Source: Aulostomus chinensis (lineage: Eukaryota; Chordata; Actinopteri; Syngnathiformes; Aulostomidae). From it: 64,000 nucleotides of DNA. Positions 1-62,341 of the stretch are shown piece by piece; position 1 is the stretch's first letter, and every line of letters begins with the position of its first letter. The DNA is taken from assembly GCA_037954235.1 (NCBI GenBank), contig JBBMOA010000010.1:25736529-25800528 (forward strand), written 5' to 3'. The notes beneath the pieces are model-generated. The model did not search any database, had not been told where the DNA came from, and saw nothing but the letters and a program-made list of their open reading frames with translations. Position numbers and translations under genes: made by a program.

Positions 1-317
1 ATTAGTCGGCCTTTTTGAGAAACTCAGGGGTTGAATTATGACACTTTATATTGTGAATATTACACTTAAAGTACTATCCGTTTCCAGTGGGACCACAGTG
101 AGTGCAAACAGTTTAGACGTTATTTCAAGCAGAAGTTATTTGCCTGATTTGTTTGGTGATTCAGGTTTGAAAGCATGGACAGAATACTCATGAATATCAC
201 TTCTGATGACGTATTCACAATATCAGCTGACCGTGACTGTGACCAGAGACTCACAAAGGAGCAGCTTTTGTTCAAACCTTGCTGACAGTTTTGGGATTTC
301 ACTCCCTCTCTCCTCAG
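1..317 (+). other. dph1 intron (3' end of the first intron)
   Basis: No coding exon is seen here. The stretch ends in a pyrimidine-rich acceptor (ctccctctctcctcag) directly before the first visible dph1 exon. The intron numbering used in this annotation assumes a single coding exon upstream of the window. Confidence 0.7.
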
Positions 318-52015
<51,698 letters not shown>

Positions 52016-52700
52016 TGCATCATGATCAGTGCTGCTGTGGCTGCGGGTGCCTCTGCAAATGGCTGGAGGGAGGTCAAACCAGTGGAGCAGAGTGGGTATT
52101 TGTCCAAACAGACAGTTTATCAATGAGCAAAGCCAGAGGAGCCCTCAGCTCCCCCTAAAATGGATTTCTACTAACAAATAATCCCTCATCTCACAACACA
52201 GTAGATCAAATGAAATTCATCGCTCTGACTCACATTTTCTGCGTGTATTCCGAGCTGAGAGCAGAGCGAGAGAGGGGGAGAGAGAGGGAACAGGGTTTTG
52301 GCTCATGCATGTTCATGAGTCAAATTCCCATAAAGGAGCTGCGGGATTTTTTTTTTTTTTCCCCCCTGCACAGTAGAAATGTGTGGCCTTTCCTTAAATG
52401 CAGATGCAGCTTTTTTGATTGTTTAAGCGCGAGAGAGATGACCTTGAGCGAGCGTCTCTTATCGTGGAGAATTTCAGTCCTCAGATTTATCACTGCGTGT
52501 TGCCGGACACTTGAAATGGCTTCACCCTCGCACGGTGCTTCAGACGCTGTCCCCCTGTCTGTGGAAATGAACAGACGCACTTTATTGTACGCACCATATG
52601 AGACTATTCTACTAAAGTGTGATGTTTTATGACACCGACATGTTTCACTTTCTTTATTTTCTAGTCAAATTATACGACAATAAATCAAGAATGAAACCTT
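52016..52700 (+). other. dph1 3' UTR (putative)
   Basis: No open gene is seen after the dph1 stop. The first AATAAA downstream is at 52679-52684, and a T/G-rich stretch (cctccttttttatgagtgttttt) follows it. The UTR end is inferred from this. A second AATAAA near 52885 is an alternative. Confidence 0.45.
52679..52684 (+). terminator. candidate dph1 polyadenylation signal
   Basis: An AATAAA hexamer about 660 bp after the stop codon, with a U/GU-rich element within 40 bp downstream. Weak evidence on its own. Confidence 0.4.
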
Positions 52701-55700
52701 GCCTCCTTTTTTTATGAGTGTTTTTGATCATTACAAAACATGCAGTGCCACGCTGAAGCAATGAGCCTGTTTTGGGTTTTTTTAAAGGCTGAGGGCTACG
52801 AGCTCCTCGACGAGCGCAGCGCTAGTCACGACTGCGCTCCATCCTCATTATTTATTGATGGAAGAGTCTGTCAATACATAAAAAATAAATAAATAAAAAC
52901 ATTAACACACCACTGCTGTTTGGTTACCACCGCACAAACTGATTGACAGCAGCCTCGGCTAAGCCCGAGACGTAAACTCTCCTCAGGTTGCGCTACAACA
53001 TCTCTGGTGGGTTTGTGTGAACGTTGTTATTTTTGCACGAACTCATCATCCTTCCTCCACCGTTGTATCTCCTTGGCAACCGAGGCCGTTGTGATGCAGC
53101 CCATCCTGTCAGATGTCCGTCTCCTTATGATGTGTCTCACGTGTCCAGCTAGTGGCTGTTGTATTGAAGAGCTGCTACAGTACAGTGTGCGTGCGTGCGT
53201 GTGTGCGAGCGCGTGTGTGCGCATACAGCAGTCAAGAATAAATTATCGGCCGCCAGATCTCTGGGATGATGTTTGTTTTATATTTGGTGCAGGGTATCAA
53301 GAGGAAATGGGGGGGGGGGGGGGGGCACTTTTAAAAATCCTCTTCTCTCTTCATTTTAAATATGCGGTTTTTGAATTTCATCGCCTAAATATTTGTTTAC
53401 CTTTAAATAATACATCACTGATTTGAAACATCTGAAAAGAGAATATTTTTGGAAAAATAGCAGGAGAAATATAACCATTGTGGACGCAAAAGATGGAGCT
53501 AATGGTATCAAAATATAATCAAAGTGGGACTTCAGTTTAATAAGCGTACTGCAAAGCAAATTCCTGTCAGTGTGGTTGTTATTAATCAGATGTACTGACA
53601 GGATTTTCAACTAAAATCGCTACTTTGTTCTTACTACCTCAACATGTTAGGTTTTAACATTTGTTTTTAAACTACATTTGTAATTACAGTGAAACTTGGT
53701 AGCAGTGCAGGTGTGGAACGTCGGTCGAGGTCATGTTCCATCTCGTAGTGTTTGAGAAGATGTTATTCTGTCCTCAGAGGGTTTTTTTTTTTCCCTTCAA
53801 TATGAATTTGTCTTTTTCTCCCACAATTCAAGTACAAACAAAAAGACTCTGTTTTTGCACCGTGACCCTCCTGACCCCTGACTGCTTGGTGGACTCCAGT
53901 GTTAATGGAGACCAGGATTTTCAGGAGGGGAACTGAATAGAGGACTGGTTAACCTTTCTGGGTTTCTCCTATTCCGATATCACAAGCCGATAATGTACGA
54001 CGCTGCATTCAGTGGTGTCTCGCGTCTCTCACGTTAAAAATTTGAAGCGATTGCAGTTGTGGTGTTATGAGTAACGAAACAAGAGTTTCAGAAGTGTCTC
54101 TTAAAGCCTCGCAGCTGATCTGGGATCTGATCAGGCTGCTGCTCTGGTTTCTGTCAGTCTAACTTCTATTTGATGTCATATTATTGTGTCTCCATGCATT
54201 AATTTGAGAAATGAGCTGGAGTCCTGCCTCGTGAACCCTGCTGTTGCTGTCATTTTGTACTCGGTGGGTCATGCTCTGTTCATTTTTCATGAAAATATCA
54301 AGCATGTTACCGCTCCTGTCTCAGGATATTTACATGAATCTGACAGGAAAAAACACATGGACCTCTGAGGGTAAGTGCATGTTTTTGGGGGTTTTTTTTA
54401 TTCATATTTAATTGAAATTTGTTGAATGTAGGAACAACTGTGTGTCACTACCTTAGCTGCTTCTACTTTAATCGAGCCATGTTACGATGTGTATAATTTA
54501 AACAAAAATTACAGAAAAACAAAAAATGTTTTTTAAAAATCATTAAACACAAAATGCAATCATAAATATTCTACTTGATGTGAACAGGGTCACAGGGAGC
54601 AGGACCCAGTCAGGCTCTGATTTACATGTTTCTGAAACAAAAATTAAAAAAAAGAGCAGTTTAGAAATATGTTTCAGTCCATTTGGACGTTTACACAAAC
54701 ACTGCTTTTTCAAATACAGGAGTGACAGTAAAGCAAAAAGAGTGCTGTCCTGTATTTCTGCTCCAGCACTAATATCTGGCAATGATATGGAGGCTCGTAG
54801 TCACGTGACGTGAAAGTTGCTGGTAAAAAATGAAAATAGAATAAATTATTTTTAGTCTGTTGTTAAATGTTCTGGAGTCCCTATAGGTCACATGACACAC
54901 AAGTCTTAGTACCTGATGCTGATTTGGAGTCCTTCAGTAGGTCACCGCCATGCATTTTGCAGTATATGGAAAAAAACCAAGATATGCCAGCACTCTTCTG
55001 AAAGCAACAGACCCACTGAGCCAAGAAGTTCCCTCACTTCCCCTTTAGTTTGTCTGCTGCTGCTGTCATTAACTGCTGTGAGGTTTACTCAGTGATTCTT
55101 ACTTGTAGAGTACAAAAATAATCAGTGACTAAACCCGGTCGGTGCTGGAGATAAAAGGGACTTGAGAGTTGACTTTTTGAAGTACTTGCATGGAAAGGTT
55201 TTACAGGATGTTGCTGTTAACTTGATTAGATTCATGAAAGGGAAACTACTTTAGGAGTGAGACCTTAAAGTTAATGAGACTTTGATCCACGGTTCTGTTT
55301 TAACTCAGACACAGACAGACGGCTGTGTGAGTCGTGTAAACCCCGGCCCTTCTGGCTGCCTCACGTTTCACATTCATAACTGGGATTGTCAGAGTAGAAT
55401 AACCACTAGGTGGCACTGTTTGCATAGTTTATGTCCAGTCCTGTGAGGTTCTCGAGCCACACTTCACCGAGGGGAGGCTTCGCTTGGCATGGCAGCACAG
55501 TCTTGCTTGAGTGTGCTTGGCAGAGTGCGAGTACCCAGTGTACTTTTGTTACTGCTGTGTGTGTGTGAGCAATGGTTTCCAGATGTGCTCTAAATCTGAC
55601 TCCATCCTCCGTCATTCTCCTTGGCATCTCATCTCTTCCCTTTTCCCCCTGCACCCTTCCTGCTCTGAATGTTTGCCATCACACTTCCTTTGCCATCAGC

Positions 55701-58700
55701 ACACAATTTCCTGTCCTGAAGACATTGCAGGGAATTTGTAAGTGTTCTGATACAGAGGCCACAGGTTGTAGCCTGTAATTGATGCTGTACAACGTGTGCT
55801 CTGCTCATGTGCTGCTAACAGCAGTATTCCCTGACTGTACGGTCAGCTTGTTGCCGTAGGTGCCCGCTGCTTGTTTGCGTAACCCACAGCAATGACATGA
55901 CTCAAAACCCATCAGCTAATGCACCCTCAACAAGCAAAGTAGTTGATTGAAATAACACATTTCCTGCACATGAGAACTGCTTGTCACGGCTAATGCCTTT
56001 TTTGTTCCTATGTCTGGTACCTGCAAGTGGGAAATACGTGTCAGCAGCAGTGATATATTTAGGTGTTTATTCCTCTGACCAGGGAAAGGCTGAGTCACAG
56101 CAGAGTCTTCATCATTGTCACTAACCCCATCTGTTCACCTTCCTGCATGTTGGGCAACTTCACATTTACTCTCTCCCGAGCAAATGCCTTTTCCAAAGCT
56201 TTTATCATAGTCTCAAATGCGTTTACTTTCCATGTGCTTCTTGTTTTTCCTGGACTCTTCAGTCCAAATGGGAAATCAGGCATGAGTGCAAAAAAAAGAA
56301 AAAGGGAGAAAAAAAGACAGAAGTTCTGAAATATCTGCTATGACTCACGGGGCTTTCATAAAAATAAATAGAGGAGGAGATTTGTTCAGCAAGTCTGTAT
56401 TTGTGTTAGGTTTTTTTTTTCCCATCTGTGTAGCTTTCAGGGAGTGTGACTTCGGACGACCACATGTGACCGGGGCTGTGCTGGGAAAGGAGTGGCAGCC
56501 GGGTGGACATGTATAAAAGGTCCAAACTGCGTCCACGTTCGTCGGCTTCTCCTTCTATTACTCTTCACCTGTCGCCACTTCTCTCCTCGTTCCTTCAGCA
56601 GTGCCCCCTGGATTACTTTAGAAATGAGCAGAAATGGCATTAAAAGAAGACTGACTGGGTTTTATTTACATCTGTCAAGGCACTCTGTAGGTGGGTGAGA
56701 AACCGTTAAGAGGGAAAAAAATATGATGAAAAGAAATCGATTCACAGCTGCAGAGGAAGGTTGCTTGAAAGATGTCTTTGACCAGGTTGTGGTGATAATT
56801 CTGGATGTGACGGTGCATGTAATCTCTGTGTCTGTCTGAAGGCCCTCGCAGAGCCGCATATTTGTGTGAACGCTGCATGACTTGGACGACGTTTTTATAC
56901 ACCAGTTTGTCGACTTTTGCTACATTTTATTGACTTGTGGTTTGAAGAGCGATGTGTTGTGGGAGAAACTGGGCTTGGACGAGCTCATCTGGTATGTTTT
57001 ATTAATCTCGCTGCTCTGGATGAACAATGGAGGAAAAAATTGACTTTAGTACCATTGAACAAACAAAAAAAGGTGTCTGAAGAGAGAAATGCTTCTAAAC
57101 GTTTATTTCAATTAGCATGGTTAAGAAGAAGAAAAGATTTATGAAAAGATGAGTATTAATCCACCTATTGGTGCCTGTGGAAATTTGAACAATAAATGAT
57201 TAAGTCTGAAGGCTGCTGACTACCTGTGTGTGTGTGTGTGTGTGTGTGTGGGGGGGGGGGGGTAGAGAAGAAGCCTGGGTGACCAAACAGTAATGTGAAA
57301 GATGGTTGCTGGAGGACTGAATACGAGTCTTTAGTCTGAAACAAATAAATGGTGTAAAGAGATGACTAATTCAGCGTGGGAGGCCAGCCTGTCCCTGATC
57401 ATCCGGCCAAGAGCCACCCAGGACTGGGCTGTCACAAAGTCACTCCCAACACAACCCACTCGGTCCTGCCGCGGTCCCACCGTCCTCAGCTTGAGATGTG
57501 CCTTTTTCTCATGAGCGGAGTTGGCTCTCTCCTTCGTGTCTAAATGCTTTTATTTGTTGCTGTACTTAAAGGCTTTTGAGTCTCAGTTGGGTGATTCATC
57601 CTGCGAGGTCCTTAAAAACTATTTTAAGGAAACTATTTTGTTTTTAAACGTCAGTTTGAGAATATAGAGAGGGGAAAAAAATGGTTTTTGTTAACATTTT
57701 TAAATGTATTCAAAGAACCAGTGTGGGCTTTTCTATTTATCAGATTTAGCTGGTAATAAGCCAGTGCTCCATCTCTGTCTTTGCTGGGAATCATCCACAA
57801 ACACAGTCATCTCCATTCGCTGCCAAGAATCCTAGATCATGAAGCTATTTGAGAACAGATTACAAATGATGATGATAATGGTCATGAATCTGTGAGTGAC
57901 TTTTTTATTAATGAGTAGATCTAATAATGCTGAGAGTAGCAGCCACTTCTTGTCATGCAGCCGGAGAAACCAAGAAGCGGCGTCAAGCTGGTGAAAGCAG
58001 GCAGGAAATATGACTCATTTCTGAGAGATGGAGTCATAGCAGCCCACAATCTACCGCTGCACGTCACTTCACCAGCTCCTAGCTGGCTGTGCTGCTCGTG
58101 CAACACTGCCCCTGAGTCTGAATATGAAAGCTAATGCATTTTGATTTGTTTCCTTTTAATGGGATTGAAGTGTATTGTTCTTCTTTCATGTTGTAAATCT
58201 TGAAGTAACTCTCTTCTGATGCACTGTGACTCATTCTCTCAGTAACTATCTCAAAAGAGAGTTACTAGGTAAGATGAGTTTGTGTAAATGTCATGGCAAA
58301 TAAGTAATGATTCATGAAAGTCCTGAGGGCAACAGGTTTGTTGTGTAGGCGACAAGTGGTAGAAATGTTCTTGCTCCTTTTTTTTTTTTTCTTTGTCAGT
58401 GCAGAAAGTAACCAGTTTGTGCTTATTGAGTCGACACTTATCTTTTGCAGAGAGGCAAGAACTGCACGACTTTTCCAAGCTGTTCAGCCTACTGCTTGGC
58501 CTTCTCGCTGTTATAGAAAACGTCGTGTTGCATGTCACAAAAAGGTTAAACCTATGCATGCTCAACTTCCAGACTGCCTTGAAATAAGAGGAACACTTGT
58601 CATTGTGATTCTCGCCATCAAGTAAGTTTTCATTTTTTCTTTCTGAATTCAAACTTTACACACTAGCGTAGACTTGATGAGCTGTACTTTACTTGGACTC

Positions 58701-59590
58701 CCACTGGGACTTTAGTAGGAATTCACCTCTCATGATGACCAATTGAATTATTATTATAATCAAAATCTGCTCGATCTGAATCGGTACATTCACGATCAAA
58801 GCCTCTGTCTCTGAACAGTAAGAGTTTATGTGCTGCTGGAAAGGAGTTCAGCACGTAGAGTCTTACGGTGCACAGACGAGGACTCACTCGAAGCCCAGGA
58901 CGATTACAATCCAACCCTCATTTTGTTTCAGCGGTTAAATTAAATTCCCAAGCCATAATTTCAAAGTGGCCTTGAGCAAAACACTGAATCTCTGCAAGGT
59001 CATTCCTTTCGCAAAAAAAGCACGTCAAATCCTCGTTACTGACAAAGACGCCAAGTCATGCTAAGGATGAAGTTGCTTTATTGATAGGAAATGATTCAAT
59101 ACACAAGTATAATTTAGTCATAATAAGACTGAGCTAACAAAAAAATACTCCATAACTACTGGTAAGGATTCAACCTCAGCACGTAGAGGAACATCTGACA
59201 TCTATGAGCTTTCTCATCTGGCAGGAGAGGATCATATTTCATCACATGTAGCATCAAACTGCTTTTCTCTCCCAACACTCAAGACTTTCATCTACACGTC
59301 GAGGATTCAGTCGCTCCTCCTCGGAGGTTCGGCTGATATATTCCCTCTCTAACGTACAGCAGGTATGTGTGAAATCTTTGATTGCCTGTCGCAGGTATTT
59401 TCATTAACATGTCAAAGATTCTACCATCACGGTCGAGGAGTTCACGTACATATAGGCAGCCAGATTCTACTGCTTGTGCTACTTTTATACACTATGCAAA
59501 GTACTGCTTAGTACCAGGATTCAGGTCTATACACTCAAAGATGTTTAAAAAATAATCTGGTTTTAATGTGTCTTTTTGCACCACTGTGTT
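52701..59590. other. intergenic region between dph1 and the mir-132 hairpin
   Basis: No recognised gene is seen, and OVCA2, expected here from human gene order, was not found. Contents are an alternating GT/GC tract (about 53187-53222), a G17 run (53309-53325) and a (TG)n followed by a G run (57225-57262). An exon-like segment at about 58451-58620 has an acceptor (cttttgcag) and a donor (caa/gtaagt) but no recognisable product. Confidence 0.6.
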
Positions 59591-59628
59591 TAGTGTGTGT
59601 GTGTGTGAGTGTGTGTGTGTGTGTGTGT
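59591..59628. repeat. (GT)n tract 12 bp from mir-132
   Basis: A TG/GAG-interrupted dinucleotide tract that lies just 3' of the mir-132 hairpin on the microRNA's strand. Confidence 0.9.
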
Positions 59629-59640
59629 CTTGCCCCCTAG

Positions 59641-59662
59641 CGACCATGGCTGTAGACTGTTA
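59641..59662 (-). ncRNA. mature miR-132-3p
   Basis: A 22-nt arm identical to the conserved vertebrate miR-132-3p as I know it. The boundaries follow that mature sequence. Confidence 0.95.
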
Positions 59663-59681
59663 CCAGTTGTGCTGTTGCTAC

Positions 59682-59703
59682 AGTAACAATCTAATGCCAC
59701 GGT
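59682..59703 (-). ncRNA. mature miR-132-5p
   Basis: A 22-nt 5p arm. It keeps ACCGTGGC and TTGTTACT, with the central difference known from fish relative to mammals. Confidence 0.88.
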
Positions 59704-59748
59704 CACCATGGAGACAGCGGGAGGAATATGATTGGCTGTGGTGAGCAG

Positions 59749-59756
59749 TGACGTCC
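59749..59756. promoter_or_regulatory. CRE-like site between the two microRNAs
   Basis: TGACGTCC, one base from the palindromic CREB site TGACGTCA. It lies between mir-132 and mir-212. A site this short can occur by chance. Confidence 0.3.
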
Positions 59757-59887
59757 TCTGTGGTTTGATGATGTTGGTGATGCAGCCTTCAGTAGTACAC
59801 GGCTCCGCAAGGAAACTTCATACAGTACAGCAGCATCTCAACTCTGAACGTCCTCACAGCCGGCAGTGAGATTTGCCAGACGTCAGT

Positions 59888-59908
59888 AGCCATGACTGTA
59901 GACTGTTA
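59888..59908 (-). ncRNA. mature miR-212-3p
   Basis: A 21-nt arm with the miR-132/212 family seed. It carries the CTACAGTCATGG form seen in fish rather than the mammalian CTCCAGTCACGG. Fish isoforms may extend three bases further, to 59885. Confidence 0.93.
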
Positions 59909-59933
59909 CTGTACTTTGGAGGAGTTTTTTAGC

Positions 59934-59956
59934 AGTAAGCAGTCTAGAGCCAAGGT
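59934..59956 (-). ncRNA. mature miR-212-5p
   Basis: A 23-nt 5p arm matching the vertebrate miR-212-5p as I know it. Confidence 0.92.
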
Positions 59957-59966
59957 ATTGATGCAC

Positions 59967-60941
59967 TGACTGATAGAACCGAGCAGGACCACCACAGGAT
60001 CAAATCAGACTGCAGAGGGAGAGAAAGAATCTTGTAATAACATTTGACAAGAAAGTTGGGGAGGTGCCGCTGCCCCCTTGATCAACAATTACAACTCCAT
60101 AGTGCGCGAATGAAGGTGTGAGAAGAGTTTGTGTGATGCACCACATGGCCATAAGTCACATCATAACGTACAGAGTGGCCTTTCCCATTAGAAGCCTGAG
60201 GCGGTATCCTGCCAGTCTGACGGTTACATAGCCCACTGGTTTCTGTATTGATTTCCATCCTGATTATCTGTGAGTCAGCCACAGGATATGTGGACGGACA
60301 AGAGCACAGTGTGGCTTATGCAAGCTTATCTGGGAAACTGACGTCAACAGGCAGGAAATTTGGGTACACTCAGACTCTCGTATGATGTGCAGACACTGGC
60401 TTTTTTCGCTGTGAATTGATTTTAGTTCCACATCTGGCAGAATCTGGAGCAACAGAGGCAGAACTACAACCGTTGACAGCAGATGTTACAGCTCACCTGG
60501 ACTTCCTTTGTGAGATTTTGTCCCTACCAGTCAAAAACCTGAGTAAAAGTGCTGCTGTCTTATTCTACAAGCCCTGAAAAGCCCATCATAGTCAGTGTGA
60601 GCGGGCTTGTTGGTTCGTGATGGAGAGAGTCGCTGTCCATGGTGCTGATCGTCATCCACTGACCGACTAGCACTGCTGGCCGAGTTTCAGCTGCCTGAGC
60701 CGTAAATATCTCTAGAGGTGCGCCTCTATATTTGTAAAAGACACACATGTTAGACAGTCACAAACAAAATAAATGTTCCTGCTGTTGCTCTCCTGTCAAA
60801 ATCATCGGACACTCGAATGTGGATTCAAGCATCAAGAAAACCCTGCTAAGCTATGAAAAGTATCTCCACGTGAAGAAACTCAGCGTGGACACAGCTGAGG
60901 TGTGGAACTCTGCAGCTTCTTAAATCAGCCTCCGGACAACA
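59967..60941. other. spacer between mir-212 and the RE1 site
   Basis: No gene is recognised. On the minus strand, ggaagtccag/gtgagc at about 60497-60512 resembles a splice donor and could mark an alternative primary-transcript exon, but there is no independent support. Confidence 0.4.
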
Positions 60942-60962
60942 TTCAGCACCGCGGAGAGCACC
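60942..60962 (+). promoter_or_regulatory. RE1/NRSE site for the repressor REST
   Basis: A 21-bp site starting TTCAGCACCGCGGAGAG. It matches the published REST consensus NTYAGMRCCNNRGMSAG at every defined position and differs from the canonical 21-mer at only about three bases. REST represses neuronal genes in non-neural cells and is reported to control the mammalian miR-132/212 locus. The site lies about 1 kb upstream of mir-212 and about 1 kb downstream of the candidate first exon, that is, inside the proposed host intron. Occupancy is inferred. Confidence 0.85.
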
Positions 60963-61029
60963 GCGCTACTTCACGGACCCTCGGATTATTTCAGATGTCT
61001 CCCAAGATCTTCTACGTCTCGTGTTGCCG

Positions 61030-61067
61030 TGGTGGTGGTGGTGGTGGTGGTGGGGGGGGGGGGGGGG
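61030..61067. repeat. (TGG)n followed by G16
   Basis: Seven to eight GGT/TGG triplets run into 16 guanines. A C13 run lies at 61108-61120. The poly-Gly and poly-Trp open frames are artefacts. Confidence 0.93.
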
Positions 61068-61199
61068 TGTCTCTGACCAGAATCACAATGAGCATGATTC
61101 AATAGCACCCCCCCCCCCCCTTCAGGAGTTACCTTGGGGAGTTTTCATCAGAGCCCCCAGGCCTTCCCACCCCCTCACCTCCCTCATCTTCTCCTCCCA

Positions 61200-61987
61200 G
61201 GATGGAAACACATCACTATGCGGGCTTACAGATGTAGGCGAGTCGCGCTGTGTCTTTAAAGCTCTCCGACGGGTGATTGGAAGTCGTCTGCATGTGCGCA
61301 GGAATGACGCAAAATTGACTTCATCGCAAACGCGTCACGATGTAATTTCGACATGAAAAAAGAGGGGGGGGGGGTAGAGGGGGGGGGGGGAGAGAAAAGC
61401 CTGGCGAGCAGGTGTGAGGCGAGGAATTCTAGGTCAAAAGTTGGTCTCTGCGCACAGTAGAGCTCCGGTATTGTACGACTCTATTCCGCGTTATTAAAAG
61501 CCTCATTTCACGCGTGGAAGACATGACAAGCCAATAAGTGACCCCACATGTCTTAGTCACAATTCGTCCTCAGGGGATCTCCCCTCCCTGGCCGAAAGAT
61601 CGCGGTGAATCATAAAGAAATAACCGCATGTCGTGATTTTCTCAACGTCTGCATCGATGCAGCCCGGTTAACATGCAATCAGCGTAACCTTCAACCAACA
61701 AAACATTCCCTCCTTTTCTTTTCTTCTTCTTCTTGTCCTCCTTTCTCCACACTTGTCACTGCCCATGTGCGCCAAAGTGACTCACACTGCAGTAACTTCC
61801 AGCAGCTGTAATCTACCGTAGATGCACGAAATGTCACGCAGAGGAAAATTCGACAACAAAAAGATTATGCTGATTTAACAAGGTTTTTTTTTCTTTCTTT
61901 CCTTAAAAAAATTATCTCTCTATCACTGGAGCATTTGCAATTAGTTAAATTGATATTATAATTAGACACACTGAAACGGAAGCTTAC
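61200..61987. other. CpG-rich upstream part of the proposed microRNA host intron
   Basis: CpG dinucleotides are visibly denser from about 61.2 to 62.3 kb than in the rest of the window. CRE half-sites TGACGC (61305-61310) and CGTCA (61333-61337) lie 23 bp apart, and G-rich runs occur at 61364-61391. No coding frame is supported. Confidence 0.45.
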
Positions 61988-62172
61988 CTGCCGGCGACCA
62001 GCTGCTTCACTTCACGACTTGATGAAACTGTAAAAGAAACGCAGTTCTACACAAATTCGATCTACTTCATAGCGAGGGAAATGTCTACGATAACACAGCC
62101 GGTCTACTTGATTTTTTTTTTTTTTTTTTCAGTTTTCTATCTCGCTCCTCCACCTCGGTATCTCATGAAATT
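61988..62172 (-). ncRNA. candidate first exon of the mir-212/132 primary transcript
   Basis: On the minus strand the segment ends in a strong splice donor, gccggcag/gtaagct, at 61988/61987. It holds no long open frame, only a tiny ATG-Lys-stop, which fits a noncoding host RNA. The proposed 5' end, about 62172, is placed roughly 30 bp after a TATA-like box. The mammalian cluster lies in an intron of a noncoding transcript, and the spacing here fits that. An 18-base A run within the segment is unusual for an exon. The partner exon was not found. Confidence 0.45.
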
Positions 62173-62198
62173 CAGCGGACTGTCCCGGCGATCTGCTC

Positions 62199-62204
62199 TT
62201 ATAG
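62199..62204 (-). promoter_or_regulatory. TATA-like box for the microRNA host transcript
   Basis: On the minus strand the sequence reads gtcTATAAGagcag. It lies 25-30 bp upstream of the proposed start and about 210 bp upstream of the strong donor. The assignment rests on motif and spacing only. Confidence 0.4.
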
Positions 62205-62290
62205 ACATCCCGTAGTACTAGTACTGGAGATGGGAGGGGACGTTCATTCATTCATAAGCATCACCTTCATGAACCATGTACGTGGTCTCG

Positions 62291-62298
62291 TACGTCAT
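62291..62298 (-). promoter_or_regulatory. CRE half-site upstream of the TATA-like box
   Basis: On the minus strand it reads ATGACGTA, containing the CREB half-site TGACG about 90 bp upstream of the TATA-like box. A second TGACG lies on the plus strand at 62337-62341. CREB sites near the start are known for the mammalian miR-132/212 promoter. Confidence 0.4.
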
Positions 62299-62341
62299 CG
62301 AGGAAGTCAGGAGGGGCGGAATAAAAGAGGGAAGCATGACG

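Larger units (their letters stand above)
59632..59712 (-). ncRNA. mir132: mir-132 precursor hairpin
   Basis: On the minus strand, the 3p arm (59641-59662) begins TAACAGTCTACAGCCATGG, identical to vertebrate miR-132-3p, with seed AACAGUC. The 5p arm (59682-59703) begins ACCGTGGCATTAGATTGTT, the fish form of miR-132-5p. The arms pair almost fully, with one two-base mismatch, across a loop of about 19 nt, and the stem extends a few pairs beyond the arms. miR-132 is a neuronal microRNA induced by CREB signalling that regulates neurite growth, MeCP2 and p250GAP in mammals. The outer ends are approximate. It lies about 180 bp downstream of mir-212 in transcription order and opposite in strand to dph1. 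Confidence 0.98.
59878..59966 (-). ncRNA. mir212: mir-212 precursor hairpin
   Basis: On the minus strand, the 3p arm (59888-59908, possibly to 59885) begins TAACAGTCTACAGTCATGG, the fish form of miR-212-3p, sharing seed AACAGUC with miR-132. The 5p arm (59934-59956) begins ACCTTGGCTCTAGACTGC and matches the vertebrate 5p arm. The arms pair with a bulged C and two or three mismatches, and the loop is about 25 nt. miR-212 and miR-132 come from one primary transcript in vertebrates. Here mir-212 is the 5' member, as in mammals. The outer ends are approximate. Confidence 0.98.
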
